27,769 nucleotides of DNA from KBS-96 sp049585195 (GTDB lineage Bacteria > Acidobacteriota > Terriglobia > Bryobacterales > Bryobacteraceae), in the NCBI GenBank assembly GCA_049585195.1, contig JBAUZG010000270.1:1-27769 (forward strand), in the 5' to 3' direction. Below, in pieces: positions 24,078 through 27,769 of this stretch; within the stretch, counting starts at the first letter, position 1; every line of letters starts with the position of its first letter. The translations under genes and the position numbers were made by a program. The notes beneath the pieces were generated by a model. It worked only from the letters and a program-made list of their open reading frames with translations. It did no database searches and had not been told where the DNA came from.

Positions 24078-25681
24078 GTGACCTTATAAAATGGACCGAT
24101 ATCGTGCGGCATTTCGCCAATCGCTTTACGACCGCTCCCTCGCGGTCGCGGCTCGGTAGCGTCGTTGGCGCTGTTTGGTTTTCTCTCTGGATTGGCGCCG
24201 CGGTATTGAGCGGACAGGACGCCGATTCCGAGGCGCAGAAGCATTTCCTCGCCGCACGGCAAGCGCAGAGCGCGGGCGATCTGGGCACGGCAGCCCGTGA
24301 GTACGCGGCGGTGCTTCGTCTACATCCGGGCATAGCGGAAGTTTACGGAAATCTCGGGCTCGTTTATTATCTGGAAGCCAAGTTCGACGAGTCGGCTGGA
24401 GCGTTCGAAAAGGCGCTGGCGTTGAAACCTGGACTGCGTGGCTCCGATTTGTTTCTGGGAATCGATTACGTGAGGTTGTACCGTCCGCAGCGCGCCGTCC
24501 CGCATCTAGAAAAGGCCGTCGAGCAGGAGCCAATGAATAAGGAAGCACGCTCGTGGCTTTCGAGCGGCCTATGGGATTCGGGACAGACCGCGGCGGCGAT
24601 TGCGCAACTGAGTAAAGCAGTCCACGATTTTCCCGGTGACGCCGATTTTCTTTTCCTGCTGGGCGAAGGATATCGCAAATCGGCGAATCGGGAAGTGGAG
24701 AAGGTGCTGGCTTCAGTTCCGCGCGGCGGCCCTTTTTACCACCAAATCTTTGGCGATATCTACGCGACGCGAGGCGATTGGGATAAAGCCATTGCACACT
24801 ACCGGCGGGCGATCGAGGCAGACTCGCACTGGGAAGGCGCTCATTACGGTCTGGCTGAAGTGTATCTTCAGCAAAATAGGCCAGAGGAAGCGCAAGCCGA
24901 GTTTCGGCACGAACAGCCGTTGGACTCGCCTGACGCTAGCTACAAACGAGCGCTGGCTGATTTTAATCGCGGAGCGTTTGAAGAGGCGGAGGCCGCGCTG
25001 GTTGCGCAGCTCAGCGACGATCCAAAGAACTTAAAGGTGCGCTATCTGCTTGGAAGAACTTACCAGCAGCTTTCACTCTCCGTCTTAGATCGATTGCTAA
25101 AAACCGATCCTGATTCCTTTCGCGCTCACCAGCTTCAGGCCGAGACCTACGCCTATCGGGAAGAAAACGGCAAAGCTCTGGCCGAATACCGAATTGTTGA
25201 GCAGATGCGTCCGGAGCTGCCGGGATTGCACTTCGCGATGGGCGATCTGCTTTGGAAGAGCGATGACAACAGCCAGGCGCTCGCGCAGCTCCAACAAGAA
25301 CTGCGCATCAACCCGAACCATGCTGAAGCGAATGCGGAGATAGGGGCCATCCTGGTTTCCGAACATCAACCCAACCAGGCGATTCCCTATCTGCGCAAGG
25401 CGCTCCGGCTGAAGCCAGACCTCGTCATGGTTCACGAGCAGCTCGGCAAAGCATATTTCCAGCGGCAGGAGTTCGCTCAAGCGGTAGGGGAGCTGAACCG
25501 CGGGCTCGCCCCGGACGATCAAGGCAATGTCCATTATGTATTGGGGATGGTTTACAAGAAAATGGGGCGCATGAAAGAAGCCCGGGCAGCGTTCGAACAA
25601 TCTCGGCGAATTAAGACTGAACGGCTTGCCGAGGCGACGATTCAAAAGGCGGACCAGCCAGACTCCCGCTCCAGTCTTTGA
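24074..25681 (+). CDS. exported TPR protein 1
   Basis: A 535-residue protein that begins at TTG 24074, overlapping the receptor stop by two bases (TTGA); an alternative GTG start is at 24104. A signal-like hydrophobic segment (about 30-47: VVGAVWFSLWIGAAVLS, then GQD) follows an unusually long basic n-region. About ten TPR motifs fill the rest, for example LAARQAQSAGDLGTAAREYA, AEVYGNLGLVYYLEAKFDES, WEGAHYGLAEVYLQQNRPEE and HAEANAEIGAILVSEHQPNQ. They form a protein-binding superhelix probably located in the periplasm. A dispersed repeat (24130-24157) is part of the coding sequence and supplies the basic residues before the hydrophobic core. The function is unknown; position suggests a partner of the receptor. 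Confidence 0.85.
   Translation: MSDLIKWTDIVRHFANRFTTAPSRSRLGSVVGAVWFSLWIGAAVLSGQDADSEAQKHFLAARQAQSAGDLGTAAREYAAVLRLHPGIAEVYGNLGLVYYLEAKFDESAGAFEKALALKPGLRGSDLFLGIDYVRLYRPQRAVPHLEKAVEQEPMNKEARSWLSSGLWDSGQTAAAIAQLSKAVHDFPGDADFLFLLGEGYRKSANREVEKVLASVPRGGPFYHQIFGDIYATRGDWDKAIAHYRRAIEADSHWEGAHYGLAEVYLQQNRPEEAQAEFRHEQPLDSPDASYKRALADFNRGAFEEAEAALVAQLSDDPKNLKVRYLLGRTYQQLSLSVLDRLLKTDPDSFRAHQLQAETYAYREENGKALAEYRIVEQMRPELPGLHFAMGDLLWKSDDNSQALAQLQQELRINPNHAEANAEIGAILVSEHQPNQAIPYLRKALRLKPDLVMVHEQLGKAYFQRQEFAQAVGELNRGLAPDDQGNVHYVLGMVYKKMGRMKEARAAFEQSRRIKTERLAEATIQKADQPDSRSSL
24130..24157. repeat. dispersed hairpin repeat copy inside a coding region
   Basis: 28 bases identical to 18800-18827, including the GACCGC / GCGGTC stem and the GGCTCGG tail. 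Here it is translated in frame as TAPSRSRLG within TPR protein 1. Confidence 0.9.
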
Positions 25682-27285
25682 TGCGAAGCTATCGACCTAT
25701 TCTGGTTACTCTCGGTCTGTGCCTCGCCGGGCGCGCATCCGGTCAGACATCGAGCGTTCAAGAAGGCTTTCGATTGTTCGAGCAGGGACAGTATGAAGCT
25801 GCGCTACGCGAATTTGAGGACGCGAACCGCGCCCGACCGAATAACCCTGCTCTCGAAAACATAATTGGCGTGACTTACTCGAAGTTAGGACGCATCGATA
25901 AGGCCGACGCACACTATCGGGAAGCAATACACCTGAACCCGAAGCTTGCCAGTCCACATAAGAACCTCGGCTTTAATTATCTCGGCGAAAAGCGATACGG
26001 CGAGGCCGAGAAGCAGCTCAAAATAGCGCTCGAGCTGGACGCATCGGACCAATTTGCGCACTATTACCTCGGGATGGTTTATCTCGCGGACGCTCGCGAC
26101 AAAGACGCCGTCGAGCAATTGAACGGCGTGCCTTCCCTGTTAGATAACGATCCAGACACCGCATTTCAGTTTGTAATGGCTTGCTTGCGAGTGGACCGAA
26201 GCAGCGAAGCTGAGGCTTCGCTCGCAAGGTTGGAGCGGCGTTCCACGCTGTCCGCGCAGCAGCAATATCAACTGGCAGTTCTTTTCAGTGACGAACGGAT
26301 GTATGCCGAGGCGCTTGACCGTTTCGAACGGCTTGACCGAATGAATCCTCGGTCTGGGGCAAACCAGTTCAATCTCGCGGTGGCATATCTGAACGCACAA
26401 AAGCCGGATGAAGCAATTCGAACGCTGGAGCATTTACGCGCTGAGCACCCTGACGATGCCGCGACGCTTAGCCTGCTGGGACTTGCATACGAAAACGCTC
26501 AAAAGGTTCCGCAAGCTCTGGACGCTTATCGCCGCGCGCTTACGGCCGAGCCGCGAAATCCCGATCGTTACTTGGACTATACGCGCCTTTTGATGGATCT
26601 GAATCGTCTCGACGAGTCGGCGCAGGTCATACTCCGGGGCCTGAATGCCGTGAACGACAAGTATCCGCTGTATATACGGCTGGGCAGCATCGAGTTGCAA
26701 CGAGGGGATTTTGCGGAAGCAAGAAAATCGTTTCGTGCGGCGGTTGATCTCCACCCGGAAATGGGGCTTGCGTACGTTGCGATGGCGAAAAGTTATCTCT
26801 TGGAGGGCAACAACGCCCAAGCCGAAGCCATTTTAATCGATGCGCGGAGAAAGATAGCTGAAGACTTCATGCTTGACTATTTCTACGGATTGACGCTCGA
26901 GCGTCTCGCGAAGGATCGGGAAGCTGTGGATGTGCTCGAGAGCGCCATACGCCTCAACCAAAACGTTCCAGAGCCGCACTACGAGCTGGGCAAAGCATAC
27001 TTGGCTTTGGGGCGCCTCGATCAGGCGCGCGGCGAGTTTGAACGCGTCATTCAATTGGCTCCTGAACATGCCAATGCCCATTACCAGCTCAGCCGCTTGT
27101 ACGCAAAGCTCGGGGATTCACAAAGGGCACGGGAAATGGCGAATGAAACCAAGCGGCTCAAACAGGGCCAGCTTGACGAGGCGATCGAGATACAGAGAAT
27201 GCGCCTCGGCCAATTTCAGCCGGTGGAGACGGCTGCCGGCGAAAAGCAGACGGCGAATCCGACGGCGCAACGCGTTCCGCACTGA
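25681..27285 (+). CDS. exported TPR protein 2
   Basis: A 534-residue protein starting at ATG 25681, which shares its A with the preceding TGA stop (TGATG), so translation is probably coupled. A short Sec signal (MRSYRPILVTLGLCLAGRAS, cleavage near SGQ-TS) is followed by about twelve TPRs, such as FRLFEQGQYEAALREFEDAN, ENIIGVTYSKLGRIDKADAH, PHYELGKAYLALGRLDQARG and ANAHYQLSRLYAKLGDSQRA. The C-terminal 50 residues are charged and then Thr/Ala-rich. It resembles TPR protein 1 in length and layout but not closely in sequence. It is the last gene of the receptor operon, ending 19 bp before a double-hairpin repeat. No enzymatic domain is present. Confidence 0.88.
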   Translation: MRSYRPILVTLGLCLAGRASGQTSSVQEGFRLFEQGQYEAALREFEDANRARPNNPALENIIGVTYSKLGRIDKADAHYREAIHLNPKLASPHKNLGFNYLGEKRYGEAEKQLKIALELDASDQFAHYYLGMVYLADARDKDAVEQLNGVPSLLDNDPDTAFQFVMACLRVDRSSEAEASLARLERRSTLSAQQQYQLAVLFSDERMYAEALDRFERLDRMNPRSGANQFNLAVAYLNAQKPDEAIRTLEHLRAEHPDDAATLSLLGLAYENAQKVPQALDAYRRALTAEPRNPDRYLDYTRLLMDLNRLDESAQVILRGLNAVNDKYPLYIRLGSIELQRGDFAEARKSFRAAVDLHPEMGLAYVAMAKSYLLEGNNAQAEAILIDARRKIAEDFMLDYFYGLTLERLAKDREAVDVLESAIRLNQNVPEPHYELGKAYLALGRLDQARGEFERVIQLAPEHANAHYQLSRLYAKLGDSQRAREMANETKRLKQGQLDEAIEIQRMRLGQFQPVETAAGEKQTANPTAQRVPH

Positions 27286-27304
27286 TTGGTGCAAAATGTC
27301 GAGC

Positions 27305-27341
27305 GGGACTAAAGTCCCGCGCGGGCTGAAGCCCACCCTCC
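27305..27341. repeat. double-hairpin dispersed repeat, copy 2
   Basis: Two adjacent stems GGGACT-AA-AGTCCC and GGGCT-GA-AGCCC, then CACCCTCC. Bases 27312-27341 equal 2697-2726. It lies between the convergent ends of TPR protein 2 and the small membrane protein, and might end transcription of either. Confidence 0.85.
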
Positions 27342-27352
27342 CGGTGCGGAAG

Positions 27353-27553
27353 CTACTGCGGCGTCAACAGGTAGTCGCCAAACAGCAGAATGCCCACGCC
27401 TGCGCAGACGAAAGCGTTGGAGAACAGGGCGAGTGGAAGCAGAAAATTTGCCTCCTCCTTCCGGCGGAGCTGGCGCATATCGGATACGACGCCGAAAACA
27501 CAGGATAAGAAAGCGGCACTTGCGAAGATACCGGCTTTGGCAAGATTGCTCAT
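27353..27553 (-). CDS. small two-helix membrane protein
   Basis: A 66-residue hydrophobic protein, MSNLAKAGIFASAAFLS...DYLLTPQ, with predicted helices at about 6-23 and 35-58 separated by a charged loop (DMRQLRRKEEANF). An in-frame ATG 42 bases upstream would add 14 polar residues; I prefer the inner start because the hydrophobic profile begins there, though neither has a clear ribosome site. It lies 87 bp downstream of the truncated receptor on the same strand. No family recognised. Confidence 0.55.
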   Translation of the reverse strand: MSNLAKAGIFASAAFLSCVFGVVSDMRQLRRKEEANFLLPLALFSNAFVCAGVGILLFGDYLLTPQ

Positions 27554-27640
27554 AGCGCAACTGCTGTAGAAATCGGCGGATTTCGAGCGGTGCATAAAGT
27601 CGGATGATTCCGACTGGAGCGGTCTTGCTTTGGCCTGAGG

Positions 27641-27769
27641 CTAGAACCGGAACTTCAACGCCGCCTGCATCAGGCGGGGGGACATCGCGTTAACTGCCTG
27701 CCCGAATGTCGGGTCATTGAAATTGCCGTCGACCGAGTTCGCGCCAAAGAACTGGGCATGATTAAAGGT
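27641..27769 (-). CDS. C-terminal end of a second Oar-like TonB-dependent receptor (cut by window edge)
   Basis: The minus strand is open from the right edge to a TAG at 27643-27641 and encodes 42 residues: TFNHAQFFGANSVDGNFNDP, then TFGQAVNAMSPRLMQAALKF and a final RF. The FNHxxF...DPTFGQ...PRxMQxxxKFxF pattern is the closing strands of an Oar-like barrel, with a terminal Phe as the outer-membrane assembly signal. The matching end of the complete receptor in this window (FNRHRFGS...DPSFGQ...MQASLRLSF) aligns well. The rest of the gene lies outside. Confidence 0.85.
   Translation of the reverse strand, partial: TFNHAQFFGANSVDGNFNDPTFGQAVNAMSPRLMQAALKFRF

Overview
The window looks like chromosomal DNA of a soil-type member of the Acidobacteriota, probably near the Bryobacterales/Solibacterales. 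This is an inference from gene content: an Oar-like TonB-dependent receptor with an N-terminal carboxypeptidase-regulatory-like domain, an ECF-type sigma factor directly followed by a transmembrane Ser/Thr kinase with TPRs, a membrane-anchored winged-helix-like regulator beside the receptor, an HAF-repeat secreted protein, and GC-rich hairpin repeats between genes. No rRNA, tRNA, CRISPR array, integrase or intact insertion sequence was seen. Both ends cut through genes.

Layout. 1-1536 (minus): a Tat-type exported sugar-isomerase-like TIM barrel followed by an ABC exporter that runs off the left edge. 1667-5801 (plus): a secreted YncE-like beta-propeller, a one-piece ATP-dependent dihydroxyacetone kinase (DhaK-DhaL fusion) and a Tat-exported multicopper oxidase whose start lies 4 bases after the kinase stop. 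5802-6293: 492 bp with no convincing gene and one strong hairpin. 6294-7646 (minus): secreted HAF-repeat protein. 7894-11525 (plus): sigma factor and Ser/Thr kinase; the kinase reading frame breaks near its C-terminus. 12036-12707: a family of unknown function with a Ser-Thr-Gly-Pro / Asn-Ala-x-Lys signature. 12961-18730 (plus): a complete tripartite RND efflux operon (lipoprotein adaptor, HAE1-type pump, NodT-type outer-membrane channel). 18731-19012: a composite repeat region between convergent genes. 19013-27285: a minus-strand membrane-anchored regulator facing a plus-strand operon of TonB-dependent receptor and two secreted TPR proteins joined by overlapping stop and start codons, with a perfect 17-bp palindrome in the shared promoter region. 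27353-27769 (minus): a small two-helix membrane protein and the last 42 codons of a second receptor.

How they may work together. The RND operon is self-contained. The sigma factor and kinase form a likely co-transcribed signalling pair. The most suggestive unit is the regulator / palindrome / receptor / TPR / TPR locus, which reads as a regulated outer-membrane uptake or sensing module with two periplasmic TPR partners of unknown function. The propeller-DhaKL-oxidase run is an unusual pairing of cytosolic triose phosphorylation with exported copper-dependent oxidation.

The clearest non-coding signals are two repeat families. One has a 28-bp exact core, present as an inverted pair (REPIN/MITE-like) at 18763-18968 and as a single copy inside the start of a TPR gene at 24130-24157. 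The other has a 30-bp exact core at 2697-2726 and 27312-27341 and consists of two adjacent small hairpins.
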